Part shown: positions 7,226 to 17,700 of the stretch, piece after piece | Numbering within the stretch: position 1 is the stretch's first letter | How the letters are laid out: each line of letters starts with the position of its first letter | Source of the DNA: an uncultured Pelagibacteraceae bacterium | GTDB lineage: Bacteria > Pseudomonadota > Alphaproteobacteria > Pelagibacterales > Pelagibacteraceae | Assembly (NCBI GenBank): GCA_902591695.1 | Contig: CACJBQ010000004.1 | Span: 1 to 55,844, forward strand | Length of the DNA: 55,844 nt | Direction of reading: 5' to 3' | Made by a program: the position numbers and the translations under genes | The notes under the pieces: generated by a model | What the model saw: the letters and a program-made list of their open reading frames with translations, nothing else | Database searches by the model: none | What the model was told of the DNA's origin: nothing

Positions 7226-8927
7226 TTCTTTTTTCTTCGTGTCTAATTATCTTAAATTTTATACTCTTTTGTTTTAGCTCTGCAATAAAATTAGTAAAAT
7301 TCTTAAGGTTTCTAATAATTAATTTAAATTTAAAATTAATATAATTGGGATTTTTACCAACCATTTCTAAGCTTGATATATTTAATTTATGACTTCCAAT
7401 TAGTGAGCTTATATCTCCTAATTGACCTGGCTTATCAGGTAATGACATCCATAGAGTGGTATTGTATTTTTTTGTTTTTTCCTCTTTTTGCTCTCCTTTG
7501 TCATGCCAATATCTTCTTATTGCTGCTCTAGCTTTACCTGTTTTAGTTGTTGGTATCCAATGAAGTGACGGTGAGTTATTTTTAGATGTTACAATATTTA
7601 CGCGATCACCATTTCTTAAAATAGTTTGTAGCTCACTTTTATTTCCATTAATTTCACAACCAACTGCTGAATTGCCAATTTTAGTGTGGACAGCATATGC
7701 AAAATCAATAGCTGTTGCGTCTTTAGGTAATTTTATTACTGAACCTTTTGGTGTGAAACAAAATACGTTTTCTTGAAACATTTGTAGTTTTGTATACTCA
7801 TATGAGTCTTCAGGATTTTCATTTTTTTCTATAATCTCAACAAGATCTTTTAACCAATCATACTCCTTCCAGCTTAAAGAATTAAATTTTTCAGAAGATT
7901 TATACTGCCAATGAGATGCAACACCTCTTTCTGCAAATTCATGCATTTCATGTGTTCTGATTTGAATTTCTATTGGTTTTTTATTTGAACCAATTACTGA
8001 AGTATGAATAGATTTATAACCATTGATTTTTGGAGATGAAATATAATCTTTAAATTTTCCCGGTATACAATTCCATTGTTTATGAAAAATTCCGAGGGTT
8101 TTGTAACAATCGTCTATGCTTTTTAAAATTATTCTAAATCCAATAATATCTGTTATTTGTTCAAGGGAGACTCTTTTTTTTTGGACTTTTCTCCAAATTG
8201 AAAAAGGTGTTTTTTCTCTTCCATGAATTTCAGCATTAATCTCATTGTCATTCAATATTTCACTTAACTCAAAAGATTGTTCTTCAAATAAATCTTTTCT
8301 GTCCAATTTTATTTCATCGAGCCTTTTTTTTATTAATTTTCTTGCATCATTATTTAAAATTTCAAAAGATAAATCCTCAAGCTCGTCTCTTATTCTGTGC
8401 ATTCCCATTCTATCAGCTAATGGGGCATAAATTTCCATAGTTTCTTGAGCTATTCTTTTTCTTTTGTCTTCTTTTGTAATTGCTTTAATGGTCCTCATAT
8501 TATGTAGTCGATCTGCAATTTTCACTAACAGAACTCTGATGTCTTTTGATGTTGCTAAAATTAATTTCCTGAAATTTTCAACTTTAGAATTAGCTCCAGC
8601 TGAATTTTCAAATGCTGAAATTTTTGTTACACCATCTACTAAATCAGCAACCTCATCACCAAATTCTTTTTTGATAGTTTCATAAGTTGCAAAAGTATCT
8701 TCTATAGTGTCATGCAATAGACCAGTTGTAATTGTAGCGCTATCTAATTTTAACTCAGTTAAAATATTTGCAACCTCAATTGGATGAACAGAATAAGGAT
8801 CACCCGAAGCTCTTTTTTGACTCTTATGTGCTTTAACAGCAAAATTATATGCTTTATCCAATTTTTCAGGATTAAGAAATTTATTGTAATCCTTAACTTT
8901 ATTTATAAGTTCATTTGAATTAAGCAT
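7182..8927 (-). CDS. spoT: Bifunctional (p)ppGpp synthetase/hydrolase (RelA/SpoT family)
   Basis: Makes and degrades the stringent-response alarmone. At 581 aa it is shorter than the usual 700-750 aa. Domains in order: HD hydrolase (H48, HD at 72-73, D139 in KIADRLHN, all intact); synthetase with FKDYISSPKINGYKSIHTSV; TGS at about 385-447; and an ACT domain near the end. The synthetase loop reads KFKD, the basic form found in bifunctional rather than RelA-only enzymes. The stretch between TGS and ACT is only about 50-60 residues, so the helical and zinc-finger regulatory part looks greatly reduced. Its 3' end overlaps pyrE by 44 bp. rpoZ, often just upstream in relatives, is absent. Confidence 0.94.
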   Translation of the reverse strand: MLNSNELINKVKDYNKFLNPEKLDKAYNFAVKAHKSQKRASGDPYSVHPIEVANILTELKLDSATITTGLLHDTIEDTFATYETIKKEFGDEVADLVDGVTKISAFENSAGANSKVENFRKLILATSKDIRVLLVKIADRLHNMRTIKAITKEDKRKRIAQETMEIYAPLADRMGMHRIRDELEDLSFEILNNDARKLIKKRLDEIKLDRKDLFEEQSFELSEILNDNEINAEIHGREKTPFSIWRKVQKKRVSLEQITDIIGFRIILKSIDDCYKTLGIFHKQWNCIPGKFKDYISSPKINGYKSIHTSVIGSNKKPIEIQIRTHEMHEFAERGVASHWQYKSSEKFNSLSWKEYDWLKDLVEIIEKNENPEDSYEYTKLQMFQENVFCFTPKGSVIKLPKDATAIDFAYAVHTKIGNSAVGCEINGNKSELQTILRNGDRVNIVTSKNNSPSLHWIPTTKTGKARAAIRRYWHDKGEQKEEKTKKYNTTLWMSLPDKPGQLGDISSLIGSHKLNISSLEMVGKNPNYINFKFKLIIRNLKNFTNFIAELKQKSIKFKIIRHEEKRNAFTQKILKYFKKN

Positions 8928-8948
8928 AATTGATATTATACCATTAAA

Positions 8949-9467
8949 TCAAATTTGTTTAATAGATCTAATGTCTCTATCAGGAAGCAGAGAAATCAAG
9001 GTTTTAACATCAATTTGTTTATCAGGATGGATCCAATTCTTTTGAATCTCAAATAATGGAAATAGTACAAAGTTTCTTTTGTGCATCATTTTATGAGGTA
9101 AATTAATCTTAGAGTTTTTTTTTGATACCAAATTATTAAAATCGATTATATCTAAATCACATGTACGAGGAGCATTTTTTTTCGCTTTTTTTCTACCTAA
9201 TTGATTTTCTATAAATTTACATATTTTTAACAGTTCTTGAGGACTGTAATAACATTTTAATTTTAAAATTATATTTAAGAATTTAGGTTTTCGTGGGTCA
9301 GGCCAGGAAGGGGTTTCATAATAACTAGATACAGAGAGAACATCTAAGTTATGTTCTGCTAATAAAAATTTTGCTTTTTCTATATTTCTTTTTCTTATAC
9401 CTAAATTTGAACCTATTCCTAAAAAAACAATTTTAGCTTGATTTTCTAATATATCTTGCCTTTTCAC
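8949..9467 (-). CDS. folK: 2-amino-4-hydroxy-6-hydroxymethyldihydropteridine pyrophosphokinase
   Basis: Pyrophosphorylates 6-hydroxymethyl-dihydropterin in folate synthesis. The core starts with [10 protein letters not shown] and continues with [19 protein letters not shown] and [10 protein letters not shown], all diagnostic. The start is uncertain: an ATG at 9506 (or 9527) would overlap smpB by 74 bp or more, whereas the GTG at 9467 overlaps by 35 bp and gives 172 aa, close to the family norm; I chose it. An ATT next to the conserved core is also conceivable. It ends 21 bp before spoT. Confidence 0.85.
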   Translation of the reverse strand: MKRQDILENQAKIVFLGIGSNLGIRKRNIEKAKFLLAEHNLDVLSVSSYYETPSWPDPRKPKFLNIILKLKCYYSPQELLKICKFIENQLGRKKAKKNAPRTCDLDIIDFNNLVSKKNSKINLPHKMMHKRNFVLFPLFEIQKNWIHPDKQIDVKTLISLLPDRDIRSIKQI

Positions 9468-9903
9468 GGTTCCAATCTCTACTTTTTTTAGTTGCTCTTT
9501 TATCATATTGCTTTTTCCCTTTTGCAACAGCTAGTTCTATTTTAGCCTTTCCTTTTTTAAAATACATTTTTGTTGGAACTAATGTGAAACCATCTCTTTG
9601 CATTTTGCCTATCAATTTATTTATTTCTTTTTTATTAAGAAGCAATTTTCTATCGTCTGTTGGGTTGTGATTAGAGTAACTGGCTTGCTTGTATGGAGAT
9701 ATATGTGAATTAATTAAAACAATTTCACCTCCCTTTTCAACAGCATAAGACTCAGCGATATTAACCTTGCCCTCTCTTACAGATTTAATCTCTGATCCCT
9801 TTAAAACAATTCCAGCTTCAAAAAGATCTTCAAAAAAATAGTTAAAACTAGCTTTTCTATTTAAACAAATAATTTTCAAACCAGGATTGGTTTTTTTGTT
9901 CAT
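9433..9903 (-). CDS. smpB: SsrA (tmRNA)-binding protein SmpB
   Basis: Binds tmRNA and delivers it to stalled ribosomes for trans-translation. The 156-aa protein shows the family blocks [47 protein letters not shown] and a basic C-terminal tail with [15 protein letters not shown]. That tail sits inside the overlap with folK, so the smpB stop is firm. The start shares one base with the dapA stop. No tmRNA gene lies in this window. Confidence 0.95.
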   Translation of the reverse strand: MNKKTNPGLKIICLNRKASFNYFFEDLFEAGIVLKGSEIKSVREGKVNIAESYAVEKGGEIVLINSHISPYKQASYSNHNPTDDRKLLLNKKEINKLIGKMQRDGFTLVPTKMYFKKGKAKIELAVAKGKKQYDKRATKKSRDWNREKARYIRKSS

Positions 9904-10784
9904 TAAATTAACTTAGCAGACAGAAGAGCTTTTTTTACAATTTCTTTTGTTGCGTCTGTTACTTTTACAAGTGGTAGTCTTACGTTGTCATCACAAAGTC
10001 CTAAAAGTTTTGCAGCATATTTTACAGGACTAGGATTGCTCTCAACAAACATTGAGTGATGAACTGGTTGTAATATTTTATCTAATCTTTCTGCTTCTTT
10101 CATTTCGTTATCGGTGTCTGATTTGGAGAATTTTTGAAAATCTGAACAAAGTTTAGGTGCAATATTAGCTGTTACACTAATAGTACCTACCCCACCACGT
10201 TTATTAAATTCAAAAGCATTATCATCATTACCTGTTAATTGAATAAAATCTTTGCCCATTTTTTCAAGTGTCTGATTAACTCTATCTAAATCACCCGTTG
10301 CATCTTTAACACCAACTATATTTTTTAATTCATAGAGTCTGGCCATTGTATCCACTGACATATCAATCACAGATCTGCCTGGAATATTATAAATTATAAT
10401 TGGAATGCCACACTTATCATTAATTGCTTTATAATGTTGATACAGGCCTTCTTGAGTTGGTTTGTTATAATAAGGTGTAACTATCAAAGCACCGTTAGCT
10501 CCTGCTTTTTCTGCATGTGTGGTTAAAGAAATAGCCTCCTCAGTTGAGTTGGAACCCGTGCCAGCAATAACTGGAATTTTTCCATTACTTTCTTTTATAC
10601 ATAAATCTATTACTCTTTGATGCTCATCATGACTTAACGTAGGGGATTCACCTGTTGTACCAGCCGGCACAAGTCCATTCGTACCATTATCGATGTGGAA
10701 ATGGATTAATTTTATATATGCTTCCTCATCTAGACCATTATTTTTAAATGGTGTAATTAAAGCAACATTTGATCCTTTGAACAT
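9903..10784 (-). CDS. dapA: 4-hydroxy-tetrahydrodipicolinate synthase
   Basis: Condenses pyruvate and aspartate semialdehyde, the first committed step to lysine and diaminopimelate. The 293-aa TIM barrel has the Schiff-base lysine K160 in GVKDATGD, Y132 in IIIYNIPGR and the [11 protein letters not shown] loop near 41-51. It is the first gene of the long minus-strand cluster and is divergent from the lytic transglycosylase gene. The pairing is suggestive: diaminopimelate is a peptidoglycan building block and the transglycosylase cleaves peptidoglycan. Confidence 0.96.
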   Translation of the reverse strand: MFKGSNVALITPFKNNGLDEEAYIKLIHFHIDNGTNGLVPAGTTGESPTLSHDEHQRVIDLCIKESNGKIPVIAGTGSNSTEEAISLTTHAEKAGANGALIVTPYYNKPTQEGLYQHYKAINDKCGIPIIIYNIPGRSVIDMSVDTMARLYELKNIVGVKDATGDLDRVNQTLEKMGKDFIQLTGNDDNAFEFNKRGGVGTISVTANIAPKLCSDFQKFSKSDTDNEMKEAERLDKILQPVHHSMFVESNPSPVKYAAKLLGLCDDNVRLPLVKVTDATKEIVKKALLSAKLI

Positions 10785-10790
10785 AAATAC

Positions 10791-10819
10791 TTATAACATA
10801 GTTTAAAGATTCATATACT
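10791..10819 (+). promoter_or_regulatory. Candidate promoter for the transglycosylase gene
   Basis: A -10 hexamer TATACT at 10814-10819 matches consensus at five of six positions, with a weak -35 TTATAA at 10791-10796 and a 17-bp spacer. The predicted start would lie 1-3 bp before the ATG at 10828, giving a nearly leaderless mRNA. The 43-bp gap also serves dapA on the other strand. Confidence 0.3.
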
Positions 10820-10827
10820 AAAAGATT

Positions 10828-13053
10828 ATGCTCAAAAAAATATTATTTTTAGGTTTCACCGTATCAATATTAATTTTTTCAAATAATCTCTTTGCTGAAA
10901 TTAATTCAGTTGTGCCTTTAAAAAAACCTGTTTTAAGTAAAGAAGAAATTCAAAAGAAAATATCTATTAATATCATCAAGCCATTAAAGAAGCCTACGAA
11001 AAGCAAAGAAATTAAAGTCGAAGAAGTGATTGTTAAAAAAGAGTTGGTTTTAAAAGAAAAAAAATTAAGTTTTAAAATACCGAAGAAAAAACCAACTATA
11101 GCTGGCACTAGCACAGCTAAGAATATTAAGATTTCAAGATATTATAGTAAAAAAGACTTTGGGTTAGCTAAAAAAGCCATTTCAGAAATGCAGAAAAGCA
11201 AATGGTCATCTGCGCTTAAAATAGCAAAAAAAGCAAAAGATAACTCTATTTATAATTTTATACAATGGAGACATCTTTTAACGTCAGGTAACCAGGCGTC
11301 CTTTTACGATTATCAAGTTTTTTTAAATAAAAATTCAGATTATCCTAGAATAAGCAGAGTTAAATATCTTGCTGAGCATAAACTATCCACAGAAAGTGTT
11401 TCACCTAAAAAAATAATAAAATGGTTTGGAGAAAATGATCCATTAAGTGGTTATGGAAAAATGATACTTGGAGAAAGTCACATTTTAATTGGAGACAAAA
11501 ATAAAGGTACAAGACTGATTAAAGAAGGTTGGATCACAGCAGATTTATCCAAAAATGAATTAAAATATTTTAGAAAAAAATATAAAAAATATTTAAATGC
11601 AGATGACTATATTAAACGAGCTGATTATTTAGCTTGGAACGGTGATCGTTGGGATTTACGAAGATTAATAAGGTATCTGCCAAAAGATTACGAACTTTTA
11701 TATAATGCAAGACATCTTTTAATGAGTAAAGGTTATGGAGTTGACCAAGCCATAGCAAATGTTCCTCAAAAATTTAAGAATGATGCTGGGTTAAACTACG
11801 ATCGATTAAAATGGAGAAGAAAAAAAGGACGTGTAGATTCTTCAACAGAAATCTTATTGAAAATAAGAAATGATAAAGAGTATTTAGTTAGGCCTGACAA
11901 ATGGTGGAAAGAAAGAGAAATTATCTCAAGAGCATTGCTTTATAAAAAGAAATATGAAATTTCATATAAAATTTCAAGCAATCATGGAATGACTGAAGGG
12001 TCTGAATATGCTGCTGCAGAATGGATGAGTGGATGGATAGCTTTAAGTTTTTTAAATGATCCATTAACAGCTAAAGATCATTTTAAAAATTTTCATGAAA
12101 ATGTTAGTTATCCAATAAGTTTATCTAGAGGTGCTTATTGGCTTGGAAGAGCATATGAAAAAATAGGTGAAAGAGAGCAATCAAAAAATTGGTACAGAGA
12201 AGCCACAAAATATCTTACTACTTACTATGGTCAGCTAGCTTTTTTAAAATTAAATCCAAATGGAAAATTTGAGTTAGAAAAAGATATGGAAATTGATCCA
12301 AAATATAGAATTCAATTTTTTAATAAAGAACTTGTGAAAATTTCCTATCTTCTAGATGAATTGAAGAAAGATAAATATACAAAACATATTTTAAGACATT
12401 TAGCTAATGATAATATAGCAAAAGGTAGTGAGGTTTTGGCTGCAGAATTAGCTACAAGTATAAATAGATATGACTTTGCTATTCAGGTTTCAAAAATTGC
12501 GTCTTATCAAAAAAGATTTCATAATAAATACAATTACCCAATAATTAGCACTCCTAAATATATTAATAAAAGAAAAATTCCAGAAAGTGCTTTGATCTTA
12601 TCTATAATTAGACAAGAAAGTGAATTTGATTTAGAAGCTAATAGTCACGCTGGTGCAAAAGGATTAATGCAATTGATGCCCTACACAGCAAAATTAGTTT
12701 CAAAACAAGCCAAACTTCCTTATTCAAAATCAAGGTTAACCACTGATCCAGAATATAATATTAATTTAGGCTCACATTATATTGCAGGTTTAATTCTCCA
12801 ATATGATGGTGCCTACCCTTTTGCAGTCGCTGCGTATAATGCTGGACCCAACAGAGTTAAATATTGGAAAAAAATAAATAAAGATCCACAAAAAAAACAA
12901 GTTGATTATGTTGATTGGGTTGAATTAATAAAATTTAGAGAAACAAGAAATTACGTACAGCGTGTAATGGAAAATTATAATGTCTATAGATATATTTTGG
13001 AACAACGACCTGTACCTATGAAAAACTTTTTTAAAGATCAGCCTCTGTTTTAG
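10828..13053 (+). CDS. slt: Soluble lytic murein transglycosylase
   Basis: Periplasmic enzyme that cleaves the glycan strands of peptidoglycan to leave 1,6-anhydro ends. It has 741 aa. A signal peptide is followed by probable cleavage after LFA near residue 23. Next come a Lys/Pro-rich linker with repeated LKKP-type motifs (about 28-95), a long helical superhelix of Slt70 type, and a C-terminal lysozyme-like domain. The catalytic glutamate is E597 in IIRQESEFD, followed by SHAGAKGLMQLMP and AAYNAGPNRV. The Lys/Pro linker may bind the wall or span the periplasm. Its TAG stop directly abuts the 3' end of the convergent tRNA gene. Confidence 0.93.
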   Translation: MLKKILFLGFTVSILIFSNNLFAEINSVVPLKKPVLSKEEIQKKISINIIKPLKKPTKSKEIKVEEVIVKKELVLKEKKLSFKIPKKKPTIAGTSTAKNIKISRYYSKKDFGLAKKAISEMQKSKWSSALKIAKKAKDNSIYNFIQWRHLLTSGNQASFYDYQVFLNKNSDYPRISRVKYLAEHKLSTESVSPKKIIKWFGENDPLSGYGKMILGESHILIGDKNKGTRLIKEGWITADLSKNELKYFRKKYKKYLNADDYIKRADYLAWNGDRWDLRRLIRYLPKDYELLYNARHLLMSKGYGVDQAIANVPQKFKNDAGLNYDRLKWRRKKGRVDSSTEILLKIRNDKEYLVRPDKWWKEREIISRALLYKKKYEISYKISSNHGMTEGSEYAAAEWMSGWIALSFLNDPLTAKDHFKNFHENVSYPISLSRGAYWLGRAYEKIGEREQSKNWYREATKYLTTYYGQLAFLKLNPNGKFELEKDMEIDPKYRIQFFNKELVKISYLLDELKKDKYTKHILRHLANDNIAKGSEVLAAELATSINRYDFAIQVSKIASYQKRFHNKYNYPIISTPKYINKRKIPESALILSIIRQESEFDLEANSHAGAKGLMQLMPYTAKLVSKQAKLPYSKSRLTTDPEYNINLGSHYIAGLILQYDGAYPFAVAAYNAGPNRVKYWKKINKDPQKKQVDYVDWVELIKFRETRNYVQRVMENYNVYRYILEQRPVPMKNFFKDQPLF

Positions 13054-13145
13054 TGGCGGAAGAGGAGGGATTCGAACCCTCGGTACAAGTTTCCTCGCAC
13101 GGTCATTTAGCAAACGACTGGTTTAAGCCTCTCACCCACTCTTCC
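13054..13145 (-). tRNA. tRNA-Ser, anticodon GCU
   Basis: A 92-nt tRNA including an encoded CCA. The acceptor arms GGAAGAG and CTCTTCC pair perfectly, with discriminator G. The anticodon loop TTGCTAA is closed by GTCGT/ATGAC, giving anticodon GCT, which reads AGC and AGU serine codons. The long variable arm of serine tRNAs is present, and the T arm contains GGTTCGAATCC. The CCA end touches the stop codon of slt, and the 5' side shares a 67-bp gap with soxB. No integrated element is attached to it. Confidence 0.96.
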
Positions 13146-13168
13146 GTATGACATTGTGTATTAAGCGA

Positions 13169-13202
13169 TTGTATTGAAAATTCAATATATATAAAGTAAT
13201 TA
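13169..13202 (+). promoter_or_regulatory. Candidate soxBDAG promoter with a 16-bp inverted repeat
   Basis: An inverted repeat TATTGAA-AA-TTCAATA (13172-13187) lies in the short gap between tRNA-Ser and soxB. It overlaps possible -35 elements (TTGTAT at 13169 or TTGAAA at 13174), each followed 17 bp later by a plausible -10 (TAAAGT at 13192 or TAATTA at 13197). Its position over the -35 suggests an operator, but no regulator gene is adjacent. The same repeat would lie upstream of the tRNA on the other strand. Confidence 0.35.
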
Positions 13203-13212
13203 TTCAATTATT

Positions 13213-14466
13213 ATGAGAAATAAGTACTCAGTATTTTCGTTAATCAAAAATGCTCTTTCATATCATGAAAATTGGCAAAGAGCGTGGAAAGATCCTGCTC
13301 CTAAAAAAGAGTACGATGCAGTTATTGTTGGTGGTGGTGGCCATGGATTAGCTACAGCCTACTATTTAGCAAAAAAACACAACATGAATAACATTGCCGT
13401 AGTTGAGAAAGGTTGGATTGGTGGTGGAAATACAGGACGTAATACTACAATTATTAGATCAAATTATTTATGGGACGCAAGTGCAGGATTGTATGATCAT
13501 GCATTAAAAATTTGGGAAGGTTTATCTCAAGAACTAAACTATAATGTAATGTTTAGTCAAAGAGGTGTAATGAACCTTGCACATAATTTGCAAGATGTTA
13601 GAGATTTAAAAAGACGAACACATGCTAATAGACTAAATGGAATTGACGCAGTCTACTTGAGCACAGAAGAAGTTAAAAAATTTTGTCCAATTATAAATAC
13701 ATCACCAGATATTAGATACCCTGTTTTAGGAGGAACTCTACAGCGTAGAGCTGGTACAGCAAGACACGATGCTGTTGCATGGGGATATGCTAGAGGAGCT
13801 GATGCAATGGGTGTTGATATTATTCAAAATTGTGAAGTTAAAGGAATAAAAAGAAATGGAGATAGTGTTGAAGGAATAGAAACAACGAAAGGATTTATAA
13901 AAACTAAGAAAGTTGGTGTAGTTGCAGCTGGTCATTCTAGTGTAATAGCTAATATGGCTGGTCTAAGACTTCCCCTAGAAAGTAAACCTTTACAGGCTTT
14001 GGTTTCTGAACCTGTAAAACCAATTATTGATACAGTTGTAATGTCTAACGCAGTGCATGCTTATGTCAGTCAATCTGACAAAGGAGAGTTGGTGATTGGT
14101 GCTGGAACGGATGATTATATTTCTTATACTCAAAAAGGTAGTCATCAAATAGTTGAAGGAACATTAAATGCAATTTTAGAATTATATCCAATTTTCAGTA
14201 GAATGAGAATGTTAAGACAATGGGGAGGAATAGTAGATATTTGTCCTGACGCTAGTCCAATTTTAAGTAAAACTTCAATTAAAGGATTATACTTTAACTG
14301 TGGTTGGGGTACTGGAGGATTTAAAGCAACTCCTGGATCTGGAGATTTATTTGCTCATACTATTGCAAACGATGAACCTCACAAACTTAATGCTGCATTT
14401 AATTTAAATAGATTTGTAAGCGGCGACCTTGTTGATGAACATGGTGCTGCAGCGGTTGCTCATTAA
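13213..14466 (+). CDS. soxB: Sarcosine oxidase, beta subunit
   Basis: FAD/FMN subunit of the heterotetrameric sarcosine oxidase, which oxidatively demethylates sarcosine (N-methylglycine) to glycine. It has 417 aa. The dinucleotide-binding motif [18 protein letters not shown] lies at about 36-53, the block [17 protein letters not shown] follows, and [20 protein letters not shown] contains the histidine to which FMN is covalently linked in characterised homologues. The C-terminal [14 protein letters not shown] loop is intact. It is the first gene of soxBDAG, with its stop overlapping the soxD start. The product supplies glycine, for which SAR11 bacteria are known to depend on external precursors. 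Confidence 0.95.
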   Translation: MRNKYSVFSLIKNALSYHENWQRAWKDPAPKKEYDAVIVGGGGHGLATAYYLAKKHNMNNIAVVEKGWIGGGNTGRNTTIIRSNYLWDASAGLYDHALKIWEGLSQELNYNVMFSQRGVMNLAHNLQDVRDLKRRTHANRLNGIDAVYLSTEEVKKFCPIINTSPDIRYPVLGGTLQRRAGTARHDAVAWGYARGADAMGVDIIQNCEVKGIKRNGDSVEGIETTKGFIKTKKVGVVAAGHSSVIANMAGLRLPLESKPLQALVSEPVKPIIDTVVMSNAVHAYVSQSDKGELVIGAGTDDYISYTQKGSHQIVEGTLNAILELYPIFSRMRMLRQWGGIVDICPDASPILSKTSIKGLYFNCGWGTGGFKATPGSGDLFAHTIANDEPHKLNAAFNLNRFVSGDLVDEHGAAAVAH

Positions 14467-14741
14467 TGTTTTTAATAAACTGTCCATACTGTGGAGAAAG
14501 AGATCAGCAAGAATTTAAGGCTGGTGGTGAAGCTCATATCGAAAGACCTAAACAACCAACAGAATTAAGTGATGATGAGTGGGCGGAATATTTATTTATG
14601 AGAAAAAATATTAAAGGTGTTCAATTTGAAAGATGGAACCATGCACATGGTTGTCGTAAATGGTTTAATATGGTTAGAGACACTTCTAACGATGAAATAA
14701 AGGCAATTTATAAAATGGGTGAAAAACCACCTTCTCAATAA
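14466..14741 (+). CDS. soxD: Sarcosine oxidase, delta subunit
   Basis: Small zinc-binding subunit (91 aa) of the heterotetrameric sarcosine oxidase. The zinc ligands of the family are all present: C6 and C9 in INCPYCGERD, and H59 and C63 in NHAHGCRKW. The conserved GGEAHIERP and SDDEWAEYLFMRKN blocks are also visible. It starts one base before soxB ends and stops 1 bp before the chosen soxA start, so the four genes are surely cotranscribed and translationally coupled. Confidence 0.95.
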   Translation: MFLINCPYCGERDQQEFKAGGEAHIERPKQPTELSDDEWAEYLFMRKNIKGVQFERWNHAHGCRKWFNMVRDTSNDEIKAIYKMGEKPPSQ

Positions 14742-14742
14742 A

Positions 14743-17700
14743 ATGACTAAAAACTTAAGAGTAAAATCGAGTGAGTACATTGATGAAACTAATAGAATTT
14801 CCTTTAAATTTAATGGCAAAACTTACCATGGATTTAAAGGCGATACTTTAGCATCAGCATTACTTGCAAACGATGTTCATTTAGTTGGAAGAAGTTTTAA
14901 ATATCACAGACCAAGAGGAATTATGACGTCTGGTTCTGAAGAACCAAATGCTATAGTTCAAGTTAACCCTGGTACCAATAGAACGGAACCCAATGTTAGA
15001 GCAACAGAGGTCGAGATTTATGAAGGTTTAGAGGCATCCAGTCAAAATTGTTGGCCAAGTGTTGAATTTGATATTGGTGGAATAAACAATTTTCTCTCCC
15101 CTTTTTTTCCAGCAGGTTTTTATTATAAAACATTTATGTGGCCTGCTAGTTTCTGGGAGAAATATGAATTTTTCATACGACACTCCGCTGGTTTAGGGAA
15201 ATCACCAACAACAACTGATCCTGACATTTATGATCACCGTAATGTTCACTGTGATGTATTGGTTGTAGGTGCAGGTATATCAGGAATTATGGCAGCAAAA
15301 AATGCAGCTAAAAATAATTTTAAAACGTTGTTAGTTGAAGAAAAAAATGAACTTGGTGGATCAACTATTTATGAAAATAATGAATTTAACAAAATTGATA
15401 ACAAAGCCCCTTCAGAGTGGTTAAAAAAAGAAATAGAGGAACTTAAAAATATTAAAAATCTTGAAATAAAAACTAGAACAAGTGTAGCTGCTTATCATCA
15501 ATATAATTATCTTTTGGCTAGAGAAAATCTAACTGATCATTTAGAGGCAAAAGATAAAACAAATAAAATTAGACAAAGACTTCTTAAAATTAGAGCTAAG
15601 AAAGTTATTTTGGCCACAGGTGCTTTAGAAAGACCTTTGATATTTAATAATAATGATAGACCAGGAATAATGCTTTCATCTGCAATAAAAAAATACAGTG
15701 AATTTTATGGTGTTGCGTGTGGTAGTAAAAATGTCTTTTTTACTAATAATGATAGTGCCTACGAAAGTGCTATTTCACTTTACAATAAGGGTATCAATGT
15801 TGAAGCAATAATTGATATTAGAGAACAATCCGAAAGTAAAATTGTTAAAAAAGTAAAAGAAGCAGGTATTAAAATTTACTGGTCACACTCAATTGTTGAT
15901 ACAACTGGTTATAAAAGACTAAATAGTATTTCAATAATGAAACTATCTAATGATGGTACTTCAGTTACTGGAAGTAAAATATCTATTTCGTGTGATTGCT
16001 TAGGAGTTGCTGGTGGCTGGACACCTGCTGTACATTTATATACACAATCAGGAAGCAAACTTAAATTTGATGAAGAAAAAAAAGTTTTCTTACCAAATCA
16101 GAATACATCTGAACAAATAAGTGTAGGATCTTGTGGTGGAGATTTTAAAATTGATGAAATCATTAAAAATCTAAATAAAAAACTCAAAGATACTCTTAAT
16201 ATTAATGAAACAGATTTAGATAGTATTAAAGTTGAGATTGATCAGGAAAATTCAAAAAGAAATATTTGGTTACTACCTTCCGATAAACCTTTAGGCAAAA
16301 CTAAACCATTTGTAGATTATCAAAATGATGCAACGGCTAAAGATATTAAATTAGCATTAAGAGAAGGTTTTAGATCTATTGAGCATGTTAAAAGATACAC
16401 GACTACCGGTATGGGAACTGATCAAGGTAAACTAGGAAATATGCATGCATTAGGAATAATTGCAGATACAGCCGGTGTTAAAATGGGTGAATTAGGAACT
16501 ACTACTTTTAGACCTCCTTACACACCATTAACATTTGGAACTATTGTAGGTCGAAATGTAGGAAAGTTTTTTGATATTTTTAGAAGAACGCCAATGAATG
16601 ATTGGCATGTTGAAAATAAAGCCGAATTTGAAAATGTTGGTCAATGGAAGAGAGCCTGGTACTACCCTATTAACGGAGAAACTATGCATCAAGCAGTACA
16701 AAGAGAAAGTAAAGCTGCTAGAGAAAGTGCTGGTATATTAGATGCCTCTACTCTTGGTAAAATTGATATTCAAGGAAGTGATGCTTCTGAATTCTTAAAT
16801 AGAGTTTATACAAATGCTTGGTCAAAATTAGCTATAGGAAAATGTAGATATGGGCTAATGCTAAATGAAGATGGTATGGTTTATGATGATGGAGTTACAA
16901 CAAGATTAGGTGAAAATCATTACATCATGACCACAACAACTGGTGGAGCTGCAAATGTTTTAGGTAAACTTGAAGACTATCTTCAAACAGAATGGCCTGA
17001 GCTTGATGTGTATTTAACTTCTGTAACAGATCATTATGCTACAGCGAGTTTATGTGGACCTAATAGTAAAAAAATTCTTAAAAAAATAATTCCTGATTTA
17101 GATTTATCAGATGAAAATTTTCCTCACATGTCATTCAAAGAAGTAAATATTGGAAGCATTCAGTGCAGAATAATGAGGATTAGTTTTACTGGTGAACATA
17201 GCTACGAAATCAATGTTCAAGCAAGTTATGGTAAAGATTTATGGGAAAAGTGTATAGAGGCAGGTCAAGAGTTTAACATTACTCCTTATGGAACTGAGAC
17301 AATGCACTTATTAAGGGCAGAAAAAGGTTTTATCATTGTTGGTCAAGATACTGACGGAACAATGACCCCTATCGATCTTCAAATGGATTGGATAGTTAGT
17401 AAGAAGAAATACGATTTCATAGGAAAAAGATCTCTTTATAGATCTGACACAATGAGAGAAGATAGAAAGCAATTAGTAGGTTTATTAACTGATGATCCAA
17501 ATATTGTTTTAGAAGAAGGAGCACAAATAGTTTCTGAGTTAAATCAAAGTCCAATTGAAATGCTTGGACATGTAACTTCAAGTTATTTCAGTCCAAACCT
17601 AAAGAAATCAATAGCACTTGCGGTAGTTAGAGGTGGAAAAGATATGATGGGAAAAAAACTTTTTGTGCCCATGGAAAATAAAAATATTAATGTCACTGTT

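Noticed and set aside
13054-13145. tRNA-Ser as an attachment site for an integrated island
   Set aside because: Both flanks are core genes with no integrase, no direct repeat of the tRNA 3' end and no change in base composition.
14719-14742. Earlier GTG start for soxA inside soxD
   Set aside because: It would add eight residues without family similarity; the ATG at 14743 sits 1 bp after the soxD stop and fits the coupled layout.
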